DNA of 36,366 bases from DAOUAG01 sp034432935 (GTDB lineage: Bacteria; Chloroflexota; Dehalococcoidia; SM23-28-2; RBG-16-64-32). The translations under genes were made by a program, and so were the position numbers. The notes below the pieces were generated by a model, which was given only the letters and a program-made list of their open reading frames with translations, was not told the DNA's origin and did not search any database. Each line of letters opens with the position of its first letter. Positions within the stretch are counted from its first letter, which is position 1. Location of the stretch: the NCBI GenBank assembly GCA_034432935.1, contig DAOUBD010000029.1:1-36366 (forward strand). Reading direction: 5' to 3'. Shown here piece by piece: positions 23,114-31,825 of this stretch.

Positions 23114-26100
23114 CTACACCTTCACCAGGCTTACGCGAGTGTCGTAGAAGGAGGCGCTGCCGCCGATGGGGTCCGTCAGCGGTCCGGTCTGGGTGTGTTC
23201 GTCCAGGCGCATGGCAGGGTTCGGGTTCAGCCCCTTGCCACGCCGCTCGTCTCCCCGAATCCTTTCGCCGTCGATCTCCACGTCGTTGGAGCCGTAGGCC
23301 CAGTGACCGAAGTGATGGGAGACGACAACCACGCCGGGGCGCACGCCCTGCACTCGCTTGACTTTCCCCGCCACAGCGAAGCGACGTCCGTCACCCAGAT
23401 CGAACTCGCCGGCCGGCAAGCTGGCCGATACCAACTTCACCCGATCCCCGTCGTCGAGGCCCAGGCGTTCAGCGTCAGCCTTGTTTACGAGGACGAAGTT
23501 TTCCGGCCGTATCGAGTCCTGGGCCCAGTAGAGCTGGGACGTCCTTCCGTTTGTGCCCCAGGCCTCTTTGTGGGTGATGAGCTGAAACTCGTAGGTGTCG
23601 TCGGCCACTGGCTTGCCGTTAGCGAAGACCGGCGGGCTGTACTTCGGCAGGCCGTCATAGTGTTGGCCGGTGACGCTGTCCTTCTGCTTGGCCACGCGCT
23701 CGATGAAGAGGTGGAAGGCGCCGCCGAACTTGTGCTTCATGTGATCGCCGTCGTAGACAGCGCTCATGTGCTCGAAGCGCCCGCCGCGGTTGAGGACGTA
23801 GACGACCTTGCGCCACATCTTCTCACCCACCGCTGCCTTCCACTTGGCTTCGTCGAACACCGAGGGCGGCAGGTGCTGGCGCGCGGCGAGGAAGATCTGT
23901 ACCTCCTCGTCGCTGGCGTCGGGCACGGCATCGCTTCCGTCCTCCTTATCGCCGAAGGCGAGGTTGGCGGCAATCTTGAGGTAGTAGTCCTCGGGCCGCT
24001 TCAGTGGTACGCCATCGGCGAAGCCGTTCTCGCCGAAGCCAGGGAGCTGAAGCCGCTCAGCGATGGCCAGCATCACGGCCTCCATGCTGATAGGCATCTC
24101 CTCCCCGAATACGGTCACGATCTCGGGTATGGGCGCCGCCGCGGGCTGGCGGAAGGGGTTCGACTTGGCCGCCGGTTGAGGAACATCGCCGGGGCTAGCC
24201 CAGCGCTCGAGGTAGCCGAGGTCCGGGAAGAGGTAGTCGGCGTACATGGAGGTCTCGCCGATGACCGTATCGGTGGCGATGAAGAGGGGGATAGCCTTGG
24301 TGTCCCTGAGAAGGGCGATCTGCTCCTTACCCGCAGGGACCGAATAGGCGGGTGTGCCCATGTGCAGCCACAGGGCCTTTATGGGGTACGGGTAGCCGGC
24401 TGCGGCGGCCGGGATCACGTCCTGGTACATCTCGAAAGCGAAGGGGTACCAGGGCCGCTTGGCGGGATACCCGCCGTCGCGATCGAAGAGGGTCGACTCC
24501 TCGTACTTCCAGCCCTCCCGGGTCATAGGGACGCCGAAAGCCTTCGTCTTCTTGGGATGCAGATCGGCGAGGACGTATGGTTGGCCCTTGGCGCCAAGGT
24601 CGTTCCAGCTCCCGCCAGCGTCGGCCAGGCCGCCCTTCCAGTCCATGTTGCCGATGAGCACGTTGAGGGTGTTCACAGCCTGGACGGTGTAGAAGCCGGT
24701 GGTGTGCTGGGCCACGCCCCGGTAGATCTCCGTCGCCGCCTTCTTGCCGTGGCTCGTAAACTCGTCAGCCAGCTCCTCGATGCTGGCGGCCGGGATCCCC
24801 GTGATCTCCGCGTACTCCTCGAGGGTCTTTTCGAAGGCGCGCTCCTTGAGCAGAGTGAAGACGCTTTTCACGGGGATGCCGTTTATGACCGTGTCGACCT
24901 CCAACTGGCCGGCCGCGGCCTGGTCGTGGCGCTGGGGCCCGTTCTCCGTCATAACGACGAAGTATTGAGGGGGCGTCTTTCCTTCCTCAGGCGGGGGAAC
25001 CTCTAGCCCGATGTCCTGGGCGCGCAGGAGGACCATCTTGTCGGTCCGTACCAGGTGGGTGGCGTCGCTACAAGTGGTCTCCCCATCGGCCTTGGCGGCT
25101 TGCAGGTTCGGGTTCTCGAGGTAGCGCTTGTCGTAGCGCTTGTTCTCGATGATCCAGCGGATCATGGCCAGCGCCAGGGCAGCGTCCGTGCCGGGCTTGA
25201 TGGGGTACCAGCGCCAGGCCTTGGCGGCGCTCTTGCTGAGGCGCGGGTCCACGACGGCGATCTTCAGGCCTCGTTGGACGAGGGAGTTAGTGACTAGCTC
25301 GGCCATGGGGGTCAGGCCGAAGTTGGCATCAGCGAAGCCCGTGCCCCAGAAGAGGACGAACTCCGCGTTGAGGAAGTCGGCCTTGAAGTGGTTCTTGCTC
25401 TTGCCTGTGTCGACGTCCCGCGTCATTTCCGACGTGGTGACGAAGATGCTGAGTTCACAGATGGAGGTGTGGGGGAAGATGTTGACCGACCCGAACCCAT
25501 CGTTCAAGAAGCGCTTGGCAAAGTGGACGCGCCCGCGGTTGATGCGGCCCGGCATGAACACGAACTGGTTGTTCTTGGGCCCCAGGTCCGGATGGTCAGG
25601 GTCGATAAGGCTGTCCAGGTGCGCGGAATGCTTGGCCTTGAACTCGGCCACCGTCATCTTCTTCTTCTTGATGTTGTCCACATCGGCGGCCAGGTCCTTA
25701 GCCGCAGCAGGGTCCTTCAGGGCGTACACGTCCTTGAGGCCCGTTACGGGCCCCTCGCCAAAGAGGTCCCCGCCGTTGACGATCTCATCGATGGCCTGGT
25801 TGAAGTCGATGGTCTGCCACTTGCCGCTGCCCCTTGGCCCTGCGCGCTTCAACACCTTCCTCAGCCGGTACGGGTCATAGAGCACCTGGATCCCCGCCAG
25901 CCCTTTGGCGCAGATCTTGCCGTCGATGGTAGCCGCCTCGGCCAGCGGTGTGTCGTATGGAATATTGGGCAGGAGCTGCTTGGCCGAGTACGGGTTGCCA
26001 TCGATCTTGACGACGACGCCGTCCTTGGTCTTGACCTTGACATTGCAGCGGATCTGGCAGCCGAGGCAGGCTGTGTAGATGATGTTCTCGGGCTTGGCCA

Positions 26101-26272
26101 GGGTGTACTCCGCCGTCGGCTTGATCTCCCTTCCAGGAGAGCGATCGGCAACGTCCAGCAACCAGGGGAGCTGGACGGCTGCGATGGCGCCCGTGCCCAG
26201 CAACGCCGACGTCTTGATGAAGGACCGGCGGTCCAACTGCGATCCGAGGAAGCCGTTCCCCTTCTCGCTCAT
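23114..26272 (-). CDS. ttrA: Molybdopterin oxidoreductase catalytic subunit, tetrathionate-reductase-like (TtrA)
   Basis: A 1052-residue Tat-exported molybdo-bisPGD enzyme. DRRSFIK (R15, R16) starts the twin-arginine signal; C69-x2-C72-x3-C76...C121 bind a 4Fe-4S cluster, and C272 in HTSICEL is the probable Mo ligand. The segment WYPIKPGTDAALALAMIRWI followed by IENKRYDKRYL closely recalls enterobacterial TtrA, and the length (>1000) suits TtrA better than PsrA/PhsA (~750) or ArrA (~850). It would reduce an oxyanion outside the membrane, with tetrathionate the leading candidate, as part of anaerobic respiration. AAGGAGGTGA lies seven bases before ATG 26272, which overlaps the ttrC stop (ATGA). 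Order B-C-A matches the Salmonella ttr operon. Other S, As or Se oxyanions cannot be excluded. Confidence 0.8.
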   Translation of the reverse strand: MSEKGNGFLGSQLDRRSFIKTSALLGTGAIAAVQLPWLLDVADRSPGREIKPTAEYTLAKPENIIYTACLGCQIRCNVKVKTKDGVVVKIDGNPYSAKQLLPNIPYDTPLAEAATIDGKICAKGLAGIQVLYDPYRLRKVLKRAGPRGSGKWQTIDFNQAIDEIVNGGDLFGEGPVTGLKDVYALKDPAAAKDLAADVDNIKKKKMTVAEFKAKHSAHLDSLIDPDHPDLGPKNNQFVFMPGRINRGRVHFAKRFLNDGFGSVNIFPHTSICELSIFVTTSEMTRDVDTGKSKNHFKADFLNAEFVLFWGTGFADANFGLTPMAELVTNSLVQRGLKIAVVDPRLSKSAAKAWRWYPIKPGTDAALALAMIRWIIENKRYDKRYLENPNLQAAKADGETTCSDATHLVRTDKMVLLRAQDIGLEVPPPEEGKTPPQYFVVMTENGPQRHDQAAAGQLEVDTVINGIPVKSVFTLLKERAFEKTLEEYAEITGIPAASIEELADEFTSHGKKAATEIYRGVAQHTTGFYTVQAVNTLNVLIGNMDWKGGLADAGGSWNDLGAKGQPYVLADLHPKKTKAFGVPMTREGWKYEESTLFDRDGGYPAKRPWYPFAFEMYQDVIPAAAAGYPYPIKALWLHMGTPAYSVPAGKEQIALLRDTKAIPLFIATDTVIGETSMYADYLFPDLGYLERWASPGDVPQPAAKSNPFRQPAAAPIPEIVTVFGEEMPISMEAVMLAIAERLQLPGFGENGFADGVPLKRPEDYYLKIAANLAFGDKEDGSDAVPDASDEEVQIFLAARQHLPPSVFDEAKWKAAVGEKMWRKVVYVLNRGGRFEHMSAVYDGDHMKHKFGGAFHLFIERVAKQKDSVTGQHYDGLPKYSPPVFANGKPVADDTYEFQLITHKEAWGTNGRTSQLYWAQDSIRPENFVLVNKADAERLGLDDGDRVKLVSASLPAGEFDLGDGRRFAVAGKVKRVQGVRPGVVVVSHHFGHWAYGSNDVEIDGERIRGDERRGKGLNPNPAMRLDEHTQTGPLTDPIGGSASFYDTRVSLVKV

Positions 26273-27552
26273 GATGTCACCTCCTTACGGCCAGAGATGA
26301 GCGGCAGGATCCGAAACCCCAGCATGAAGAACCCGATGGCGAAGGACACGCTGAAGATGAACACCAGCCACTCCATCGCGCTGGGGAAGTAGCTGTATGA
26401 TAGGCGGCTGTCCACATACGCCGTGTCCAGCCCCTCGAGCTGTGGTTCGATCAGGCCAGGGATCACGATGTTCAGGCGCGTGGCCAGGAAGCAGGCAGCG
26501 ACCAGGAAGCAGGCGATGCCCACCCAGGTGACGTCCTTGGGCCGGAAGGTCAGCATGAAGATGGGGACCACGGCGCCGAGCCCAACCTGGAAGACCCAGA
26601 AGACCCACGGGTAGGGGCCACCCAGAACCTGGTAAAGCGGCCTGGACTCCGCGGGGACATCCGAATACCAGGTGATGCTGTACTCTGCCCAGACCATGAT
26701 GAGGTATATGGCCAGGAGACCCAGCGTGACCTGACCGAGGAAAGATACCATCTCCTTGTGCTCTTTGCTCTCTCGTTCGGGCCAGAGAAAGGCGGCCATG
26801 AAGGTCAAAAGGCCGCCGCCTGAGACCAGGGCCCCGACGATGAAGAGCAGGGGGTACAAGGGCGCATTCCAGAAGCCGCGCGCTCCCACCACCCCGAACA
26901 GCGCCCCGACGCCCCCGTGGAAAGCGATGGCCAGGGGCACCCCAATGGCCCCCAGGACACGCACCACTCGCCTATCGCCAGAGGGGTCGTAGGAGACCAC
27001 GGGGGCCAACGCCGTCCCGCCTCGGAACGCGTCGCCAAAGCGTCCGAGGAGGAGGGAGGCCACCCGCCCACGGAGGGTCCGTTGCCCCGCGATCTCCACC
27101 AGGTCCTTACGCAGGGCGAACCAGAGCTCGATGGTCAGGAGGATGGTGTAGGCCGTGTACAGCCACACCATCCAGGCCATCATGGAGACGGGCTGCCCCC
27201 TCGTGAAGACAAAGTAGAAGCGTTCCATGTGGCCGATATCCATCCAGATGGTCAGCAGGGCGGCCAAGAGGGACACCAGCGCCGTGAACAGGGCCAGCTT
27301 GCCGATGGGTTCGAGGCGCCGGAAACCGAAAACGTAGATCATGGCGGAAAGGAGGAAGGAACCCGCCGAGAGGCCCACCAGGTACACGTAGGCGGCGACC
27401 CAGAGGCCCCAGGGGATGCTGCTGGTGTAATTGGCCAGTTCGTGGCCATTGGTGAGGCGCAGGCCGAGACCCACCAGCCCGGCTGTGAATGCTGCCAGCC
27501 AGACAACGCCTAGAGGGATCGCTACCGGTCTCGATGTCAAATCCAGTCGCAT
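26269..27552 (-). CDS. ttrC: NrfD/PsrC-family membrane quinol-oxidising subunit (TtrC-like)
   Basis: A 427-residue integral membrane protein with about nine to ten hydrophobic helices, beginning RPVAIPLGVVWLAAFTAG and including IPWGLWVAAYVYLVGLSAGS, a segment typical of NrfD/PsrC proteins (PF03916). These anchors take electrons from menaquinol without heme and pass them to the four-cluster ferredoxin subunit. The gene sits between ttrB (9 bp gap) and ttrA (4-bp overlap). AGGAGGGAG precedes the ATG at 27552. Length exceeds PsrC (~320) and is nearer TtrC/DmsC-NrfD hybrids. Confidence 0.86.
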   Translation of the reverse strand: MRLDLTSRPVAIPLGVVWLAAFTAGLVGLGLRLTNGHELANYTSSIPWGLWVAAYVYLVGLSAGSFLLSAMIYVFGFRRLEPIGKLALFTALVSLLAALLTIWMDIGHMERFYFVFTRGQPVSMMAWMVWLYTAYTILLTIELWFALRKDLVEIAGQRTLRGRVASLLLGRFGDAFRGGTALAPVVSYDPSGDRRVVRVLGAIGVPLAIAFHGGVGALFGVVGARGFWNAPLYPLLFIVGALVSGGGLLTFMAAFLWPERESKEHKEMVSFLGQVTLGLLAIYLIMVWAEYSITWYSDVPAESRPLYQVLGGPYPWVFWVFQVGLGAVVPIFMLTFRPKDVTWVGIACFLVAACFLATRLNIVIPGLIEPQLEGLDTAYVDSRLSYSYFPSAMEWLVFIFSVSFAIGFFMLGFRILPLISGRKEVTS

Positions 27553-27561
27553 GGCTCCCTC

Positions 27562-28569
27562 CTATACCAGGTAGTAGACCTTAGGATTGGTCCCGTGCTC
27601 TTCCTTCAGGCGCATGACACGCTCTGATCCGATGAGCTCGCTGACCAGACTTTCGGGGTCGTTCTTATCGCCGAAGAAGGTGGCGCCCCCCACGCAGGTG
27701 GTCACACAGGCCGGCAGCATCCCTGCATCCAGGCGGTGGATGCAGAACTGGCACTTGCGAGCGTTGCCCACTGGTGAGGAGCTGCCGTCGCGCTTCCACT
27801 CCCGCCCGTACTCCGGGGAAGTGGACTCCTCGTACGGCTGCTTGGCGGGCGTGCCGTCGCTGTAATCCTCGCCGAAGTCGAAGTAGCGGGCGCCGTAGGG
27901 GCAGGCCGTAAGGCAGTACCGGCAGCCGATGCAGGCGTTGTAGTCGATGACGACGATGCCGTCCTCCCGCTTCCAGGTGGCGCCCACCGGGCAGACAGGT
28001 GTGCAGGGTGGGTCGTCGCACTGCATGCACGGCCGGGGCAGGAACCGCATGCTGACGTTTGGGTATTCGCCGATCTCTTCCTCGATGACGGGGCGATAGA
28101 CAACCCCCGGCGGCAGGTGGTTTTCGGCCTTGCAGGCCACCGTGCAGGCGGAGCAGCCGATGCACTTCTGGAGGTCGATGACCATGATCCACTTGCGCTG
28201 GTCCATCGGCTTCTCCATCGCCCTCTTCAGCTCTTCCTGCATCCTTATGAGGGCCGCCTTCTTGGGCACCCCATCCGCAGAGCGGGCCACCCTAGGCAAC
28301 GTCCCCTGGCGTATGTCCATCACCAGGGGCACGTCCGTGGGCTTGACCGGCGCCTCTATGACGTCCCGGACAGCTACGCCGCCGCGCTCAGCCTTGGCCT
28401 GGTCCAGGAAGCGCCTGCGCCATACTGCGGGGTCTCCGGGGAAATCGCTCCGTTTCTTGCCTTTAGTTGCCAGGAGCCCCATGTGGGCCAGGGCGCCCCC
28501 CGCAGCCAACGCCGGCAAGCCAGACGCAAGCTTGCCCAGGAACTTGCGGCGGCTTGATCGCACGGCCAT
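27562..28569 (-). CDS. ttrB: Four-cluster ferredoxin subunit, Tat-exported (TtrB-like)
   Basis: A 335-residue electron-transfer subunit. SSRRKFLGK (R7, R8) starts a Tat signal; an ~85-residue linker follows, then sixteen cysteines in four groups: 136/139/142/146, 181/184/189/193, 213/216/219/223 and 273/276/288/292, enough for four 4Fe-4S clusters as in TtrB/PsrB/NrfC. It would wire the NrfD subunit to the molybdoenzyme on the outer face of the membrane. ATG 28569 with AAGGAGGTGA upstream begins the operon; the 260-bp region before it contains two palindromes of Crp/Fnr type. The long linker between Tat signal and the first cluster is unusual compared with the ~245-residue NrfC/TtrB. Confidence 0.87.
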   Translation of the reverse strand: MAVRSSRRKFLGKLASGLPALAAGGALAHMGLLATKGKKRSDFPGDPAVWRRRFLDQAKAERGGVAVRDVIEAPVKPTDVPLVMDIRQGTLPRVARSADGVPKKAALIRMQEELKRAMEKPMDQRKWIMVIDLQKCIGCSACTVACKAENHLPPGVVYRPVIEEEIGEYPNVSMRFLPRPCMQCDDPPCTPVCPVGATWKREDGIVVIDYNACIGCRYCLTACPYGARYFDFGEDYSDGTPAKQPYEESTSPEYGREWKRDGSSSPVGNARKCQFCIHRLDAGMLPACVTTCVGGATFFGDKNDPESLVSELIGSERVMRLKEEHGTNPKVYYLV

Positions 28570-28665
28570 AAGTCACCTCCTTGAGTCTGCTAGTCTTGAT
28601 GCGAGTATGGTGCCATATTGAGTCCGGACCGTTGCCTCTCCTTGGAGGCCCCTTTGCGGAAACAT

Positions 28666-28683
28666 TTGTGAAACTTCCCACAA
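28666..28683. promoter_or_regulatory. Crp/Fnr-family-like operator, site 1
   Basis: TTGTGA-AACTTC-CCACAA: two six-base half-sites with one mismatch to the palindrome TTGTGA-N6-TCACAA. Its centre is about 105 bp upstream of the ttrB start codon. Confidence 0.55.
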
Positions 28684-28724
28684 TCAGCATAGGCCCAGCG
28701 CCGGCGCATGTCTGTCGGGCAAGG

Positions 28725-28742
28725 TTGTGATCTTTTTCACGA
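28725..28742. promoter_or_regulatory. Crp/Fnr-family-like operator, site 2
   Basis: TTGTGA-TCTTTT-TCACGA: the same palindrome with a single different mismatch, centred 59 bp further upstream of ttrB than site 1. Two matching sites in one 260-bp gap argue against chance. Confidence 0.55.
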
Positions 28743-28829
28743 CTTGGGCCGGATAGCAGCCATGGCCCTTATCCCGGCAAGCCCATGACCCTCTTGGCGC
28801 TATCCCGGAAAAACCGTGATCCCCAGCCC

Positions 28830-29510
28830 CTATGGCTCCGGATGCGGGTCGTCCAGCAGGCCCTTGGCGATGGCGTAACGAACGAGTTGCGCACGGCCGC
28901 GGAGGCCCAGCTTCTCCATGATGTGAGCGCGATGGGTCTCCACGGTATTGACACTGATGAGGAGCTGGTCAGCGATCTGCTGACTGGTGTTGCCCAGGGC
29001 CACCAGCCTGAGGACCTCCAGCTCCCGGGGCGAAAGCTCGCCGCCGGCCTCCTGGGTTTTCGCCGGGGGCGGCTGCCTTAGGTAGGAGTCGATGAGGCGG
29101 CCCATAAGGGACGGGTATATGAAGGACTCGCCCCGGTGGACCGCCCTGATGGCGTCCACGAGCTCCGTATCTGCCGCGCGTTTCAGGACGTACCCGGACA
29201 CTCCCAGCTCTAGAAATTGACGAAGGTACTCCTCATCGTCGTACATGGTGAGGACGATGATGCGGACGTTGGGGGCCTGAGCACGGACTTGGCGCGCCAC
29301 CTCCAGGCCATTCATATCTGGCATGGCGATATCCAAGAGAAGGATGTCCGGTTGGAGGCGGAGCACCTGATCGATGGTCTCTTGACCGGTGCCAGCGTCG
29401 CCGACGACCTGAAAGTCGGGCCTGGACTCCAGCAGTAGCCGCAGCCCTGAGCGAATCACAGCGTGGTCGTCAGCGATCAGTACGCGGACCGGTGGCACGT
29501 CCGTCACCAT
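28830..29510 (-). CDS. ttrR: NarL/FixJ-family response regulator (TtrR-like)
   Basis: A 226-residue two-domain regulator. The receiver domain (8-~125) has acidic D14-D15, phospho-acceptor D60 in LLLDIAMPD and the late K of YVLKRA; the LuxR-type helix-turn-helix follows (LSPRELEVLRLVALGNTSQQIA, continuing VNTVETHRAHI). It would bind DNA upstream of ttrB when phosphorylated by the kinase encoded just before it. ATG 29510 has GAGGTG eight bases upstream and overlaps the kinase gene by 41 bp. A frame running up to 29561 adds a proline-rich stretch without a ribosome site. The gene stops 260 bp before ttrB, same strand. Confidence 0.86.
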   Translation of the reverse strand: MVTDVPPVRVLIADDHAVIRSGLRLLLESRPDFQVVGDAGTGQETIDQVLRLQPDILLLDIAMPDMNGLEVARQVRAQAPNVRIIVLTMYDDEEYLRQFLELGVSGYVLKRAADTELVDAIRAVHRGESFIYPSLMGRLIDSYLRQPPPAKTQEAGGELSPRELEVLRLVALGNTSQQIADQLLISVNTVETHRAHIMEKLGLRGRAQLVRYAIAKGLLDDPHPEP

Positions 29511-30876
29511 CCAAGGGCACCTCGACGAAGACGGCGGTGCCGGCGCCGGGGCGGGATTCAATGGTCAGGGAGCCGCCTACCAGGGCAGCTCGCTCCTCCA
29601 TTCCTAAAAGCCCCAGCTTCTGGGCGGGCGTGCCCGCTCGCCGCAGGTGGTCCACGTCGAAGCCCTTGCCATCGTCTTCCACCACGAGGATAGCACGGCC
29701 GTCCCGCTTGTCCAGCAGGACGCTGACGCTCTGCGCCTCGGCATGCCGCACCACGTTCGTTAGCGCTTCCTGAGCAATTCGATACAGGGCAGTCTCCGTC
29801 TGCGGCTTCAGACGCACACCCGCCAGACTCCCCGGGTGAAAGTCAACCTCAATGCCATACTTGCGCCCGTAGTCAGAAACGTACCTCTGGAGCGCAGCCA
29901 CAAGACCCAGGTCGTCCAGAGTGCTGGGCCTGAGCTCCAAGGCCATATCCCGCATCAGATCGAGGGTGCTAGCGGTCAGGCTTCGGAGCTCCGCTGTTCT
30001 CGCCCTCTCGGCCGGCGTATGGCTCTTGTCCTCGAGGTCCTTGAGACCAAGGAGCACCGATGTCAGGGCCTGACCAGCCTCGTCATGTAGCTCCCGGGCG
30101 ATCCGTTTGCGCTCCTCCTCCTGGGCGGCTATGACTTTGGCCAGCAGTTGCGTTCTCTCCTGCTCTTTCTCCAGAAGCCGCTCCGTCATGGCGTTGAAGG
30201 CCGCCGCCACGTCGGCCGTTTCGTCACGGGTGGATAGCTCGACCCTAGACGACAGGTTGCCCCGTCCCACGGCCCTCGCCGCTTCCGCCAAGCGTGCAAG
30301 CGGCCTGGTAAGGAAGGTTGCCAGCCCGTAGCCGACTACTAGGCCGGCAGCCAAGACCACGCCGGTCAGCGCCAGGAGACGAAAGGTCAGGTCGTTGATC
30401 TGCCCCTCCAGCCGCTCTTGTCCCAGACCGACACGAATCAGCCCGCCGCGACCCCTTGTTATCCGGTAGGCGACATCCAGCACTTCGCCCTTCGTGGTCT
30501 CAACGGTCTCGAGGGAGTAGATCTGGCCCGGCGGCACGGAGTTGGCCTCTCGCAGGCCCACAGGCAGCCCCTGGGGAAAGGTGCTGGCTTGGACGGCGCC
30601 ATCGGTGTCGAACACCACTATGTACTGGATATCGCCGTCGCTCATGGCCAGGTCATTTATGCGGCTATAGAGGCCGTAAACGTCATTGGTAAGGATCATC
30701 TCCCCCGCGCGGCTCTCCAGGTCGCGAGCGAGGGCCAGGGCCCTTCTCTCCAGTTCCTCGTTGGAGATCCCCGAAAGAGTAAGCCGGGCGTGGAGGGTGC
30801 CACCCAGCCCCAACATCATGATCAGGAGAGCTATGGCTACCACGATCTTGAGGCGCAAGCTCACGGCTCCACCCAC
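29470..30876 (-). CDS. NarL-type sensor histidine kinase (TtrS-like kinase half)
   Basis: A 468-residue membrane kinase: TM1 (~9-29), an extracytoplasmic domain of about 135 residues, TM2 (~166-188), HAMP (189-240), a HisKA_3 dimer domain with phospho-acceptor H264 in RIARELHDEAGQ, and an HATPase domain (EALTNVVRHAEA, VEDDGKGFD, GLLGMEERAALVGG). It partners the NarL-type regulator encoded next. Its sensor part is small and not PhnD-like, whereas enterobacterial TtrS carries a PhnD-like sensor in the same chain; here that module is the separate upstream gene. GTG 30876 follows that gene's TAG directly; GTG 30864, with GGTGGA upstream, is an alternative. Confidence 0.87.
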   Translation of the reverse strand: MGGAVSLRLKIVVAIALLIMMLGLGGTLHARLTLSGISNEELERRALALARDLESRAGEMILTNDVYGLYSRINDLAMSDGDIQYIVVFDTDGAVQASTFPQGLPVGLREANSVPPGQIYSLETVETTKGEVLDVAYRITRGRGGLIRVGLGQERLEGQINDLTFRLLALTGVVLAAGLVVGYGLATFLTRPLARLAEAARAVGRGNLSSRVELSTRDETADVAAAFNAMTERLLEKEQERTQLLAKVIAAQEEERKRIARELHDEAGQALTSVLLGLKDLEDKSHTPAERARTAELRSLTASTLDLMRDMALELRPSTLDDLGLVAALQRYVSDYGRKYGIEVDFHPGSLAGVRLKPQTETALYRIAQEALTNVVRHAEAQSVSVLLDKRDGRAILVVEDDGKGFDVDHLRRAGTPAQKLGLLGMEERAALVGGSLTIESRPGAGTAVFVEVPLDGDGRATGPRTDR

Positions 30877-31809
30877 CTATGGTCCAAGGCCGCGCTCCCG
30901 CAGGAAGGCCCTCATCTCCCGTACCGAATCGTAGATGGAGTCGTCCGGCACGACGAAGCGGTCGACCCCGAGGCCTTGGAGAACGGCTCTCCCGTCGGAA
31001 TCTTCATCCATCGCCAACAGGATGGACCGCAGTTCGGCCTTGAGGGCGGCGTCGAGGCGCGGGTTAACAACGATGGGGCTGATGCCGTAGGGGCCCCACC
31101 GCTCTATGACCTTCACCTTCGCAATGGCGTCCGGTTCGGCGCGCTGCATGTAATCGAAGACCAGGCTGTCCACTGCTGCCCCTGCCACAACGCCGGAGGC
31201 GACGGCGCGCACCGAGTTGTCATGGGCATAGGTAAAGGTGGTGCGGCTAAAGAAAGAATCGGGCGTCTGCCCGAGGACGGCGAGTTGATACAGCGGCGCG
31301 AGCCGGCCAGTGTTGGACATGGGATCAGTAAAGGCAAAGCTCTGCCCCCGCAGGTCAGCAAGGGACTGGGCCGCCGAGTCCCTTGCCACGATCAGGACCG
31401 AGTAGTATGCGGTTTCCCCCTTGACCTCTGGGGCTACCAGGAGCTCCATCCCGAAATCCTCGCGCCCCTCCAGGTAAGGGTTGGTGCAGACCAGGGCCAA
31501 GGCCACCTCCCCGGACTTCACCATGTCGTTGGTCTCGGCATAGGTCTTGCCCTGGACCATCTCCACCGGCCTACCCAGGCGCTGGGCGAGATAATCTGCG
31601 AGCTGAGCGTATAAAGCGGACGACGTCGAAGGCGTGAGGACGGAAGCGACCGCCATACGGACGGCGGCGGCGGGAGTGGCGGCCGGAGCCGAAGTGGCCG
31701 CCGGTTCGAGGCGGGAGAAATCGATCTGGGCTGAACCGCCGGCGCAGGAGCTGGCCAGTATGGCCACTCCAGCGATGAGGCCCGCAGCCGGCCCCGGGAG
31801 GCGCATCAT
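30877..31809 (-). CDS. PhnD-like solute-binding lipoprotein, probable sensor component
   Basis: A 310-residue lipoprotein: lipobox LASSC (C22), an Ala/Pro-rich linker to ~50, then a periplasmic-binding-protein domain of the PhnD (phosphate/phosphonate-like oxyanion) family, with segments YAQLADYLAQRLGRPVEMV, VALALVCTNPYLEG, FAFTDPMSNTGRLAPLYQL and GAAVDSLVFDYM. No ABC transporter genes are nearby; instead the gene abuts a histidine kinase (TAGGTG). The PhnD family supplies ligand sensors for TtrS (fused) and for the AioX, ArrX and ArxX proteins that detect arsenic oxyanions. C108 in the ALVC segment is the only Cys in the mature domain and might matter for ligand choice. GGGGTG precedes ATG 31809. 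Confidence 0.85.
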   Translation of the reverse strand: MMRLPGPAAGLIAGVAILASSCAGGSAQIDFSRLEPAATSAPAATPAAAVRMAVASVLTPSTSSALYAQLADYLAQRLGRPVEMVQGKTYAETNDMVKSGEVALALVCTNPYLEGREDFGMELLVAPEVKGETAYYSVLIVARDSAAQSLADLRGQSFAFTDPMSNTGRLAPLYQLAVLGQTPDSFFSRTTFTYAHDNSVRAVASGVVAGAAVDSLVFDYMQRAEPDAIAKVKVIERWGPYGISPIVVNPRLDAALKAELRSILLAMDEDSDGRAVLQGLGVDRFVVPDDSIYDSVREMRAFLRERGLGP

Positions 31810-31825
31810 CTATTCACCCCTTTGA

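Noticed and set aside
23195..25006. 603-residue plus-strand frame opposite ttrA
   Set aside because: Antisense shadow of the molybdoenzyme; no recognisable domain.
30877..31809. PhnD-like protein as part of a phosphonate ABC transporter
   Set aside because: No permease or ATPase gene is present; the neighbour is a coupled histidine kinase, so a sensor role fits better.
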